From Acidovorax kalamii (lineage in GTDB: Bacteria > Pseudomonadota > Gammaproteobacteria > Burkholderiales > Burkholderiaceae_C): 64,000 nt of DNA. Both the position numbers and the translations under genes were made by a program. Positions 56,787 through 64,000 of this stretch are shown piece by piece. The stretch spans positions 916,542-980,541 of the forward strand of contig NZ_NOIG01000004.1 in assembly GCF_002245625.1 (NCBI RefSeq), written 5' to 3'. The notes below the pieces were generated by a model. That model had not been told where the DNA came from. It did not search any database and saw nothing but the letters and a program-made list of their open reading frames with translations. The stretch's first letter is position 1; each line of letters starts with the position of its first letter.

Positions 56787-57212
56787 ATGAATACCACCAT
56801 GCATGTTGCCCGGTTCACCGCTGCCTATTGGTGCGTGCTGATTGCCGCACTGCTGCCCATGGGCTGCGCCTGGCTGGCCAAGAGCGGCAGCCTGGGCAAG
56901 TCGCGCAAAGACGGCGGGTTTGACAACCATGACCCGCGCGCCTGGATGGCCCGGCAGACCGACTGGCGGGCGCGGGCCAACGCGGCGCAGGCCAACAGTT
57001 TTGAAGCCCTGCCGTTTTTTATCGGTGCAGTGATCATTGCCCATCTGCTGGGCGCCGGGCAGACGCTGCTCGACATGCTGGCGCTGCTGTTTGTGTTGCT
57101 GCGCATCTTCTACGTGATGATGTACGTTGCAGACATGCCCACGGCCCGCAGTGCCGTGTGGGCGGCAGGATTCCTGGTCAACGTGGCGATTCTTTTCATC
57201 GGTTACCGCTGA
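56787..57212 (+). CDS. MAPEG-family membrane protein
   Basis: 141 residues, four transmembrane helices (about 8-30, 70-92, 92-112, 118-140). MAPEG pattern: TDWRARANAAQANSFEALPFF in the first loop, where Arg/Asn residues bind glutathione in characterised members, and the late LLRIFYVMMYVADMPTARSAVW. Function in bacteria unclear. The start follows directly on a repeat. Confidence 0.8.
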   Translation: MNTTMHVARFTAAYWCVLIAALLPMGCAWLAKSGSLGKSRKDGGFDNHDPRAWMARQTDWRARANAAQANSFEALPFFIGAVIIAHLLGAGQTLLDMLALLFVLLRIFYVMMYVADMPTARSAVWAAGFLVNVAILFIGYR

Positions 57213-57383
57213 CCCTGGCGTGGGCCCAGGCAGGCCGACGCACCCAAGGGGTGCATCGCAGCAAGAGCCCTTCCACATCATTTTTTTGCTTACGTAGAAA
57301 CCCGCAGGGAATCTCCCTGATGCGGCCTGCCCCCCTTCGGGGCACGATTGTTGCAATGCAGCATTGTCTTTTTGCCTGACTCC

Positions 57384-58439
57384 ATGCCCCAGTCTCTGAT
57401 CACCCGCCGTGCCTTTGGCACCGTGTCCGCCGTCTCGGTGGCTGCGGTGTGTGCGCCTGCGCTGGTGCGGGCGCAGACCGATGGGGCCATGCTGGGGCGC
57501 GTCACGGTGGCGGTGGGGGGGCAGGGGGTGCTTTACCACCTGCCGCTGGCGCTGGCAGATGCACTGGGCTACTTCAGGGTGGAAGGGCTGGAGGTGGTGG
57601 TGCGCGATTTTGCGGCAGGTGCGCTCGCGCAGCAGGCCGTGCAGGAGGGGGCGGCCGATGTCTGCTCGGGGGCTTTCGAGCATGTGCTGCGCGCCCACGT
57701 GCGGGGCCAGTCCTACCGTGCGCTGGTGCTGCAAGGGCGTGCGCCCCAATTGGCCCTGGGGGTGTCGCTGCGCTCGCTGCCTGCCTACAAGGACCTGGGC
57801 GATCTGGCGGGGCGGCGCATCGGTGTGTCGTCGGTTGGCTCATCCACCCACCTGGCGGCGAGCCTGATGCTGGTGCGTGCGGGCCTGTCGCCCCGGGACG
57901 TGGCGTTTGTGGGCGTGGGTTCGGGCACCAACGCGATGAATGCGCTGCGCTCGGGCCAGGTGCATGCGCTGTGCCATGCCGACCCGATCATGACGCTGCT
58001 GGAGCAGAAGGCCGACACGCGCATCGTGGGCGACCTGCGTTCGCTCAAAGCCGCGCAGGAGCTGGTAGGCAGTGGCACCCTGCCTGCGGGCAGCCTGTAT
58101 GCGCCCCAGTCGTTTTTGCAAAAGCAGCCTGCCCAGGCCCAGGCGCTGGTCAACGGCATCGTGCATGCGCTCAAGTGGCTGCAGACGGCGGGGCCGGCCG
58201 ACCTCGTCAAGGCGGTGCCTGCTGCATATTTGATGGGCGATCGGGGGCTGTACCTGGCGGCCTTTGGCCGCGTGCGCGAAACCTTTTCGCCCAACGGCCT
58301 GATGCCGGACGACGGTCCGGCCACGGCGTTGCGCATACTGGCGCGCGTGCAGCCCGAGCTGGCCGAAGCCAAGGTAGAGCTGGCACGCACCTACACCAAC
58401 GACCTGGTGCGCAAGGCGCGCCAGAAGTACAGCGTCTGA
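57384..58439 (+). CDS. Tat-exported ABC-type substrate-binding protein (SsuA/NMT1-like)
   Basis: 351 residues. The N-terminus has a twin-arginine motif (LITRRAFGTVSA, R8-R9) followed by a hydrophobic stretch ending near VRAQTDG, so export through Tat is predicted. The mature protein is a type 2 periplasmic binding fold: VAVGGQGVLYHLPLALADALGYFRVEGLEV opening and GRRIGVSSVGSSTHLAA hinge region, as in aliphatic sulfonate, nitrate or thiamine-precursor receptors. No permease or ATPase gene is adjacent. ATG at 57384 is chosen because the Tat motif then lies at the normal distance; a frame from 57348 is open. Confidence 0.8.
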   Translation: MPQSLITRRAFGTVSAVSVAAVCAPALVRAQTDGAMLGRVTVAVGGQGVLYHLPLALADALGYFRVEGLEVVVRDFAAGALAQQAVQEGAADVCSGAFEHVLRAHVRGQSYRALVLQGRAPQLALGVSLRSLPAYKDLGDLAGRRIGVSSVGSSTHLAASLMLVRAGLSPRDVAFVGVGSGTNAMNALRSGQVHALCHADPIMTLLEQKADTRIVGDLRSLKAAQELVGSGTLPAGSLYAPQSFLQKQPAQAQALVNGIVHALKWLQTAGPADLVKAVPAAYLMGDRGLYLAAFGRVRETFSPNGLMPDDGPATALRILARVQPELAEAKVELARTYTNDLVRKARQKYSV

Positions 58440-58650
58440 CCCCAGCGCCCTGCGTTTCGGGCCGCCATGGTGCGGTCTGCGGAATGGGGCTTTTGTACCG
58501 GGGGAGTCGCCCGAAACAGGGGCTGGTTTGGACTACAGTGCAGGGGCGTTTGCCAAGGTGCAATCACCGGCGCGTCCCAAGGCAGTTGCGGCCAGTTCAC
58601 CTGGCCCTTTGTCCCTTCACACCCTCATTGATTTTTCCAAGGACTGACCC

Positions 58651-58803
58651 ATGTCGCTGAGCCTCAGCATCGGCCCGCTTGTTTCCCTGATCGCAGGCAT
58701 CCTCATTCTGGTGATGCCGCGCCTGCTCAGCACCATCGTGGCGCTGTACCTCATCATCATGGGCATCCTGGGGCTGCTGGGGATGCACACGCTCCGGTTC
58801 TAA
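58651..58803 (+). CDS. DUF3096-type small membrane protein
   Basis: Fifty residues in two hydrophobic helices: GPLVSLIAGILILVMPRLL and then IVALYLIIMGILGLLG. This arrangement with PRLL between the helices matches the DUF3096 family. ATG at 58651 has AAGGA about seven bases upstream. Function unknown. In the gap before it (58440-58650) CCCTGCGTTTCGGGC and GCCCGAAACAGGG can pair over a long loop; no other gene is seen there. Confidence 0.75.
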   Translation: MSLSLSIGPLVSLIAGILILVMPRLLSTIVALYLIIMGILGLLGMHTLRF

Positions 58804-58851
58804 GCTTCGCCCGGCGGGGTGGCCCATGCCGCCAGGGGCCGCCCTTCGCCA

Positions 58852-60360
58852 TCAACGGCGTTTGACCTTGGAAGGGGTACCGCCCTTGCGGGCGGGGGCG
58901 CTTGCGGCGCGTTTGCTGGCGGCTCCGCGGGTATTGGCCTGCGCTTGCCGCACAGGCAGGTACACCACCACCTGCTGCCCCACCTTGAACGCGGCATTGG
59001 CGCGCACATCGTTCCAGTCAGCCACGTTGGCGGCGGTGAGCTTGTAGCGCCGTGCAATGCTGGCCACGGTTTCGCCCTTGCCAGCGCGCACCGTGGTGCG
59101 GCGGGTGACGATCTCGGGTGTCAGCGCCACCTGCCCGTTGTCGGCAAGGTGCGAAGACACATCCTGCCTTGTGGTGTTGGCGCGCGGCACCATCAGGGCC
59201 GAGCCCGCCTTGATCAGCATGCGTGGCGGGATGTTGTTCATGCTGCGCAGGTCGGCCTCGCTCATGCCCACGCGCTGCGCGGCCTCCGCCACGCTCATGG
59301 TGGTGGGCACGGACCACACGGTCCAGCTCGCGTACTGGCCCTCGCGGCGGGCTTCGAGGTTGCGCTGGAAGACCTTGGCGTTGTCCCAGGGCAGCAGGAT
59401 CTGGGGCGTGCCCGCCGCCAGGATCACGGGGCGCTTGTAGGAAGGGTTCAGCGCGCGGAAGTCTTCCTCGCGGATGCCTGCGAGCTGGGCCACCAGGGCC
59501 ACGTCGATGTCGTGCGTGATGTCCACCGTCTGGAAGTACGGGTGGTTCTCGATGAGCGGCAGCTCGGTGCGGAAGGCATCCGGGTTGGCCACGATGTTCT
59601 TCACGGCCTGCAGCTTGGGCACATACATGCGGGTCTCGGCGGGCATGTTGAGGTCGGTGTAGCTGGTGCCCAGGCCTTGCTTCTGGTTGCGCGCGATGGC
59701 CCGGCCCACGCTGCCCTCGCCCCAGTTGTAGGCTGCCAGGGCCAGGTGCCAGTCGCCGAACATGTTGTAGAGCTTCTGCAGGTAGTCGAGCGCTGCGCGC
59801 GTGGACGCGAGCACATCGCGGCGGTCATCGCGGAAAGCGTTCTGCTTGAGGTCGAAGTAGTTGCCCGTGGCGGGCATGAACTGCCACATGCCCGCCGCCT
59901 TGGCGCTGGACACGGCCTGGGGGTTGAACGCGCTCTCGATATAGGGCAGCAGGGCCAGCTCGGTGGGCATGCCACGCCGCTCCAGCTCTTCAACAATGTG
60001 GAACAGGTATTTGCTGGAGCGCTCGGTCATGCGCTGCATGTAGTCGGGGCGGGTGGCGTACCACTGCTCGCGGTCCTGCACCAGCTCGTGCTGCAGGTCG
60101 GGCATGGCAAAGCCGCGCCGGATGCGGTCCCACAGGTCGGCCGGAGCCGACAGCGAGGCCACTTCGCCGCTGCTGGCCTGGGCGGCCGTGATCGGCTTGA
60201 GTGGCCCGTTGGGAATCAGGGGGGTATGGGTGGAAGAGCGTGCAGTGCTGGGGATGGTTTTGGTGTCGGGGTCAGCCTGGTCGGGCGAGGGGCCCCCGGT
60301 GGTGGCGCAGCCTGTGAGCCAGAGCAGGCCCGCCAGGCAGGCGATGTGCAGAATTTTCAT
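58852..60360 (-). CDS. mltD: Membrane-bound lytic murein transglycosylase D
   Basis: 502 residues (E. coli 452). Lipoprotein: signal ends in LLWLTGC with the lipidated cysteine at residue 18. The SLT domain (about 120-260) has the catalytic Glu in LLPYIESAFNP and AAGMWQFMPATG, LAAYNWGEGSV. Two LysM peptidoglycan-binding modules follow (about 330-370 and 405-455), then a basic tail. ATG at 60360 overlaps the gloB stop by four bases; an earlier ATG at 60378 would displace the signal peptide. Same neighbour as in E. coli. Confidence 0.93.
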   Translation of the reverse strand: MKILHIACLAGLLWLTGCATTGGPSPDQADPDTKTIPSTARSSTHTPLIPNGPLKPITAAQASSGEVASLSAPADLWDRIRRGFAMPDLQHELVQDREQWYATRPDYMQRMTERSSKYLFHIVEELERRGMPTELALLPYIESAFNPQAVSSAKAAGMWQFMPATGNYFDLKQNAFRDDRRDVLASTRAALDYLQKLYNMFGDWHLALAAYNWGEGSVGRAIARNQKQGLGTSYTDLNMPAETRMYVPKLQAVKNIVANPDAFRTELPLIENHPYFQTVDITHDIDVALVAQLAGIREEDFRALNPSYKRPVILAAGTPQILLPWDNAKVFQRNLEARREGQYASWTVWSVPTTMSVAEAAQRVGMSEADLRSMNNIPPRMLIKAGSALMVPRANTTRQDVSSHLADNGQVALTPEIVTRRTTVRAGKGETVASIARRYKLTAANVADWNDVRANAAFKVGQQVVVYLPVRQAQANTRGAASKRAASAPARKGGTPSKVKRR

Positions 60361-61142
60361 CGGAATTCGTTCTTCCATTGGCGCAGGGCGGCCAGCACCG
60401 CCACGGCATCGTTTTCAGGCACCTGCGCGTCGTGGTCCCGGGCGGCCTGGGCCACCGTGGGTTGCCTGACGCGCAGGAAAGGGTTGATGTCCCGCTCCAG
60501 GTCCATGCGGGACGGCAGCGTGGGCTGCTGCTGTGCCCGCAGGGCCTCGCATTGGCTGCTGTAGTGGAGCAGGGCGGCGTTGCCAGGTTCCACAGCCCGC
60601 GCAAATTTCAGGTTGGAGAGGGTGTATTCGTGGGTGCAGCACACGCGGGTGTTCCCGGGCAGGGCGGCCAGCTGGTCCAGCGAGTCCAGCATCTGCGCGG
60701 GCGTGCCCTCGAACAGGCGGCCGCAGCCACCGGAGAACAGGGTGTCGCCGCAGAACAGCAGGGGCGCGCCGTCCATGGCCTCGCAGTAGTAGGCGATGTG
60801 GCCCGCAGTGTGACCGGGCACATCGATCACCGTGAAACGCAGGCCCAGCACATCGGTCCCTTCCACCACATCGCCGTGCGCCAGGCGGACCAGGGGCTCG
60901 GGAATGCGCTCGCGCGCCGGGCCGTAGACCCGTGCGCCAGTGGCTTCGCGCAAGGTATCCACGCCGCCGACATGATCGGCATGGTGGTGCGTGACTAGAA
61001 TGGCCTGCAAGCCCAGGCCCAGTGTGTCCAGGGCCTGCACCACGGGTGCTGCGTCGCCCGGGTCCACAACGATCGCCTGGCGGCCGTCGTGCAGCATCCA
61101 GATGTAGTTGTCGGTAAAGGCGGGCAGCGGCAGCAAGTTCAT
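60357..61142 (-). CDS. gloB: Hydroxyacylglutathione hydrolase (glyoxalase II)
   Basis: 261 residues (E. coli 251). Hydrolyses S-lactoylglutathione in methylglyoxal detoxification. Metallo-beta-lactamase metal motif THHHADH at 51-57, further ligands in DVPGHTAGH and FCGDTLFSGGCGR, and the C-terminal glutathione-binding part (THEYTLSNLKFA). The start at 61142 gives the classic [15 protein letters not shown]. This start codon overlaps that of the divergent methyltransferase gene by two bases. Confidence 0.95.
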   Translation of the reverse strand: MNLLPLPAFTDNYIWMLHDGRQAIVVDPGDAAPVVQALDTLGLGLQAILVTHHHADHVGGVDTLREATGARVYGPARERIPEPLVRLAHGDVVEGTDVLGLRFTVIDVPGHTAGHIAYYCEAMDGAPLLFCGDTLFSGGCGRLFEGTPAQMLDSLDQLAALPGNTRVCCTHEYTLSNLKFARAVEPGNAALLHYSSQCEALRAQQQPTLPSRMDLERDINPFLRVRQPTVAQAARDHDAQVPENDAVAVLAALRQWKNEFR

Positions 61143-61992
61143 GAGCGATCAAATTATAGGTTTGCACCACTGGTTCGATTCCCCGCCGGGCCGGTACCTG
61201 CTGGCGTGGGAGCAGGCGCGCTTTGACGAGGCCGTGGTGGACATTTTTGGCTACCACAGCCTGCAACTGGGCATGCCTCTGCTGGACGGCCTGCGCGCCA
61301 ACCGCATGCCCTACCAGTGGCTGGCACTGGGGCAGGAGGCGGTGCTGGGCCCTATTGCGTATGCGCAAGCGGGTGACGAAGGGGGCGCCCCTTTGCGACA
61401 GCACACCGTGGACCTGCTCGCCGAGTCTGTGGCCCTGCCGTTTGCCGATGCGAGCCTGGACCTCATCGTGTTGCCCCATACCCTGGAGCTGAGTATCGAC
61501 CCCCATGCCACGCTGCGCGAAGTGGAGCGGGTGCTGATGCCCGAGGGGCGTGTGGTCATCAGCGGGCTCAACCCCACCAGCCTGTGGGGCCTGCGCCAGC
61601 GGCGGGCGCGGCTGTACCAGCGCATGGGGCGGGGCACCCTGTATTTGCCCGATGTGGGCGAGTTCATTGGCTACCGGCGCCTTCGGGACTGGCTCAGGCT
61701 TTTGAGCTTCGAGGTCGAATCGGCCCGTTTTGGCTGTTATCGTCCCGCGGTGCGCAGCGCCCAGTGGCTGGAGCGCTTTGGCTGGATGGACCCTCTGGGA
61801 GAGCGCTGGTGGCCCATCCTGGGCGCGGCCTACTTTCTGGTGGCGGTCAAGCGGGTGCATGGCATGCGCCTGCTGGAGCCCGCATGGCGCAACCAGCGCC
61901 AGCGGTCTGCCGCCACGGTGCCTGTGGCCAACCGGGCGGGCGGCCGGGTGCCCGCCGCCCATGTGTCCCCGGTCCGGCGCGACCGAACATAG
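61141..61992 (+). CDS. YafS-like class I SAM-dependent methyltransferase
   Basis: 283 residues. Late class I motifs are seen ([22 protein letters not shown], then [21 protein letters not shown]), but the usual glycine-rich motif I is degenerate, as in E. coli YafS, which occupies the same position between gloB and rnhA. Target unknown. ATG at 61141 ([21 protein letters not shown]) is preferred; an upstream ATG at 61108 lies inside gloB and is less like the family. Its promoter and ribosome-binding site must lie within gloB. Confidence 0.8.
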   Translation: MSDQIIGLHHWFDSPPGRYLLAWEQARFDEAVVDIFGYHSLQLGMPLLDGLRANRMPYQWLALGQEAVLGPIAYAQAGDEGGAPLRQHTVDLLAESVALPFADASLDLIVLPHTLELSIDPHATLREVERVLMPEGRVVISGLNPTSLWGLRQRRARLYQRMGRGTLYLPDVGEFIGYRRLRDWLRLLSFEVESARFGCYRPAVRSAQWLERFGWMDPLGERWWPILGAAYFLVAVKRVHGMRLLEPAWRNQRQRSAATVPVANRAGGRVPAAHVSPVRRDRT

Positions 61993-62072
61993 ACAATCCC
62001 CCACCGGCCGCCACGGAGCCCCTTGACCGGGCCCTGGTGGCCATGACTGAACTACGAGAGCAGGAACACAGT

Positions 62073-62522
62073 TTGAACCAGGTAGAGATATACACAGATG
62101 GCGCCTGCAAGGGCAACCCGGGCCCCGGCGGATGGGGGGTGCTGCTGCGCGCCGGGCAGGTCGAGAAGGAGCTGTTTGGCGGTGAGCTGGGCACTACCAA
62201 CAACCGCATGGAACTGATGGCCGTGATCGAGGCGCTGTCGGCCCTCAAGCGCCCCTGTGCGGTGACGCTGTTCCTGGACAGCGAATATGTGCGCAAGGGC
62301 ATCACCGAGTGGATCCATGGCTGGAAGGCCAAGGGCTGGCGCACCGCCTCCAAGCAGCCCGTCAAGAACGTCGAACTGTGGCAGCGGCTGGATGCCTTGG
62401 TGAGCACCGGCGGCCACCGCATCGAGTGGCGCTGGGTCAAGGGCCACTCGGGCGATCCGGGCAACGAGCGCGCCGATGCGCTGGCCAACCGGGGCGTGGA
62501 CAAGGCCCTGGGGCGCGGATGA
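62073..62522 (+). CDS. rnhA: Ribonuclease HI
   Basis: 149 residues (E. coli 155). Degrades RNA in RNA-DNA hybrids. Catalytic acids: D9 in [19 protein letters not shown], Glu in NNRMELMAV, Asp in FLDSEYV and Asp in [13 protein letters not shown] at 62073 is preferred because AGGA lies seven bases upstream and [10 protein letters not shown] is a typical start; ATG at 62043 (ten residues longer) lacks a good ribosome-binding site but is possible. It is followed by a terminator rather than by dnaQ. Confidence 0.92.
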   Translation: MNQVEIYTDGACKGNPGPGGWGVLLRAGQVEKELFGGELGTTNNRMELMAVIEALSALKRPCAVTLFLDSEYVRKGITEWIHGWKAKGWRTASKQPVKNVELWQRLDALVSTGGHRIEWRWVKGHSGDPGNERADALANRGVDKALGRG

Positions 62523-62570
62523 CCTCGGCGCGGGTTCGGTACCGTAAAAGAGTGCATAGGCGCAGCCACC

Positions 62571-62592
62571 AGCCCCTTCGGGGGCTTTTTTG
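62571..62592 (+). terminator. Rho-independent terminator after rnhA
   Basis: AGCCCC, TTCG tetraloop and GGGGCT form a perfect stem followed by TTTTTTG. Confidence 0.9.
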
Positions 62593-62725
62593 TTTTTGGG
62601 CGTGTAAAGCCTGCGTAAAACCGCCGCAATTGACCTTGGGGTCTTGCCAAAGTTGGCTGCAGCACAAGACACGCACTGATACATTGTTCGATTGCATTCC
62701 CCACACCACCTGGTTTCACTGACCC

Positions 62726-64000
62726 ATGGCGTCCAAGAACAAGTTCATCGTTTTCGCTGTCATCGGCATTGCCGCCGCCTCGGGGGCCGCCTGGTGGCTC
62801 CAGAAACCTGCGCAGCCTGCGCGCACCGATGTGTCTGCGGTCGCTGGTGGGGGGGCGCCAGCGGGTGGGGCTGCGCGGGGTGCCAGCGCTGCAGGTGGCG
62901 CCGGTGGTGCGGGCCGCCCCGTGGCGGTAGAGGCCGTGGCCGTGCGGCAGATGGCCCTGCGCGACGACGCCGAGGCCGTGGGCAGCCTGCGGTCGCGCCA
63001 GAGCGTGATGCTGCGGCCCGAGGTGGGGGGGCGCATCACGCAGCTCAACTTCCGCGACGGCCAGCGCGTGCGGCGCGGGCAGGTGCTGGTGCAGTTTGAC
63101 GACCAGCTGCCCCGTGCGCAGATCCAGCAAAGCCAGGCGGAGCTGTCCATCGCCCAGGCCAACCACAAGCGCAACCAGGAGCTGGTGGCCCAGGGCTTCA
63201 TCAGCCAGCGCTCGGTGGATGAAAGCGCGGCCAACCTGGAGGTGGCGCAGGCCAAGCTGGCCCTGGCGCAGGCCACCGCCCAGCGCCTCAAGATCGTGGC
63301 CCCCTTCGATGGCATTGCGGGCATCCGGGGTGTGAACGTGGGCGACTACCTCAAGGACGGCGCCGACATCGTCAACATTGAAGACCTGGACGCCGTCTAT
63401 GTGGACTTCCGCCTGCCCGAGCGCCTGCAAAGCAAGGCACGCACCGGCCAGACCGCCCAGGTGGCGTTTGATGCGCTGCCCGGCGTGCGCTACGCCGCCG
63501 TGGTGCAGGCCATCAGCCCGCAGATCGATGCCGACGGCCGGGCCATTGCGGTGCGTGGCTGCATCGACAACCGCCGCCTGCAACTGCGCCCGGGCATGTT
63601 CGCCCGCGTGACGGCTGTGTTTGCAGAGCGCAGCGATGCGCGTGTGGTGCCTGAAGAAGCCATCGTGCCCGATGGCAACAGCCCCTATGTGCTGAAGATT
63701 GTGGAAGGCAAGGAACCCGGTACCCGCGTGACGCGCCGCACACCCGTGCAACTGGGCGCCCGCGCGCCGGGCCTGGTGGAGGTGGTCGAGGGGCTGAATG
63801 CGGGCGACCTGGTGGTCACCGCCGGTCAGCAGCGCATCCGCAAGGACGGCACCGAGGTGCGGGTGGTGGAGCTGGGCAAGCAGGGCGCCGGTGCTGCGCC
63901 CTCCGCCGCGCGCCCGGCCTCGGGCCCTCGGGGGGGCAGTGCGGCGGGCGTGGCCGATGCGCCTGCGGCGGGCGCATCGGGTGCGGCCGTTGTGGCGGCC
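62726..64000 (+). CDS. RND efflux periplasmic adaptor (membrane fusion protein), 5' part
   Basis: The frame runs open from the ATG at 62726 to the window end (425 codons, no stop). Residues 6-25 (KFIVFAVIGIAAASGAAWWL) are a membrane anchor, followed by a Gly/Ala-rich linker. The HlyD/AcrA-type core has the lipoyl half-motifs (VGGRITQLNFRDGQRVRRGQ and KIVAPFDGIAGI), an alpha-hairpin between them (QLPRAQIQQSQAELSIAQA, FISQRSVDESAANLEVAQA), and the beta-barrel and proximal domains (RPGMFARVTAV). A Gly/Ala/Pro-rich tail begins near residue 390. An RND pump gene is expected beyond the window. Confidence 0.88.
   Translation, partial: MASKNKFIVFAVIGIAAASGAAWWLQKPAQPARTDVSAVAGGGAPAGGAARGASAAGGAGGAGRPVAVEAVAVRQMALRDDAEAVGSLRSRQSVMLRPEVGGRITQLNFRDGQRVRRGQVLVQFDDQLPRAQIQQSQAELSIAQANHKRNQELVAQGFISQRSVDESAANLEVAQAKLALAQATAQRLKIVAPFDGIAGIRGVNVGDYLKDGADIVNIEDLDAVYVDFRLPERLQSKARTGQTAQVAFDALPGVRYAAVVQAISPQIDADGRAIAVRGCIDNRRLQLRPGMFARVTAVFAERSDARVVPEEAIVPDGNSPYVLKIVEGKEPGTRVTRRTPVQLGARAPGLVEVVEGLNAGDLVVTAGQQRIRKDGTEVRVVELGKQGAGAAPSAARPASGPRGGSAAGVADAPAAGASGAAVVAA

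Noticed and set aside
61108..61140. Earlier start for the YafS-like methyltransferase
   Set aside because: The extra eleven residues (MSVKAGSGSKF) lie antisense to the conserved gloB start and do not resemble the family N-terminus.

Overview
The window reads as ordinary chromosome of a GC-rich betaproteobacterium, most probably a member of the Comamonadaceae (Acidovorax-like). The reasons are gene content and order (bamA-skp-lpxD-fabZ-lpxA-lpxB-rnhB, carAB-greA, yhbY/rlmE-ftsH-folP-glmM, pstSCAB-phoU-phoB-phoR, mltD-gloB-methyltransferase-rnhA), the product families, and short repeats of a type I associate with Comamonadaceae. I see no insertion sequence, prophage, CRISPR array, tRNA or rRNA. 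Genus is an inference.

Layout. 1-5.5 kb: outer-membrane and lipid A operon, ending in rnhB and a TrmH-family methyltransferase. 5.6-12.3 kb: a secreted cysteine protein, carAB, then greA with a hairpin-bearing leader and a DUF4149 membrane protein. 12.4-19.5 kb: a glycosyltransferase and yhbY facing rlmE-ftsH-folP-glmM, then a GNAT acetyltransferase. 19.5-24.9 kb: two tandem paralogous PAS-GGDEF-EAL c-di-GMP proteins. 25-39.7 kb: a phosphate island. 39.7-45.2 kb: MATE transporter, polytopic glycosyltransferase-like protein, rpmE2, rho, trxA. 45.3-55.3 kb: addB-addA type helicase-nuclease, an HI0933-type flavoprotein, the 4.5S RNA gene and dnaX. 55.5-64 kb: ybaB, recR, MAPEG protein, an orphan Tat-exported binding protein, a DUF3096 peptide, mltD, gloB, a YafS-like methyltransferase, rnhA and the start of an efflux adaptor.

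The most interesting unit is the phosphate island. An OlsB-like N-acyltransferase, a PlcP-like metallophosphoesterase (a family usually labelled LpxH) and an Agt-like GT4 glycosyltransferase form a translationally coupled operon. It lies directly upstream of ppk1-sixA, a lysine/alanine-rich ribbon-helix-helix-like protein with a large palindrome at its start, ppx, and the whole pst-pho operon. Candidate Pho boxes precede the lipid genes, ppk and pstS, with a weaker one facing ppx. Together this suggests one locus that senses phosphate, imports it, stores it as polyphosphate and replaces phospholipid with phosphorus-free lipid when phosphate runs out.

Other points worth a second look are a nine-A run in dnaX suited to transcriptional slippage, a short repeat family present mostly inside genes and in frame, three related intergenic palindromic repeats, overlapping divergent start codons at gloB, and a greA leader with a promoter-like -10 followed closely by a terminator.
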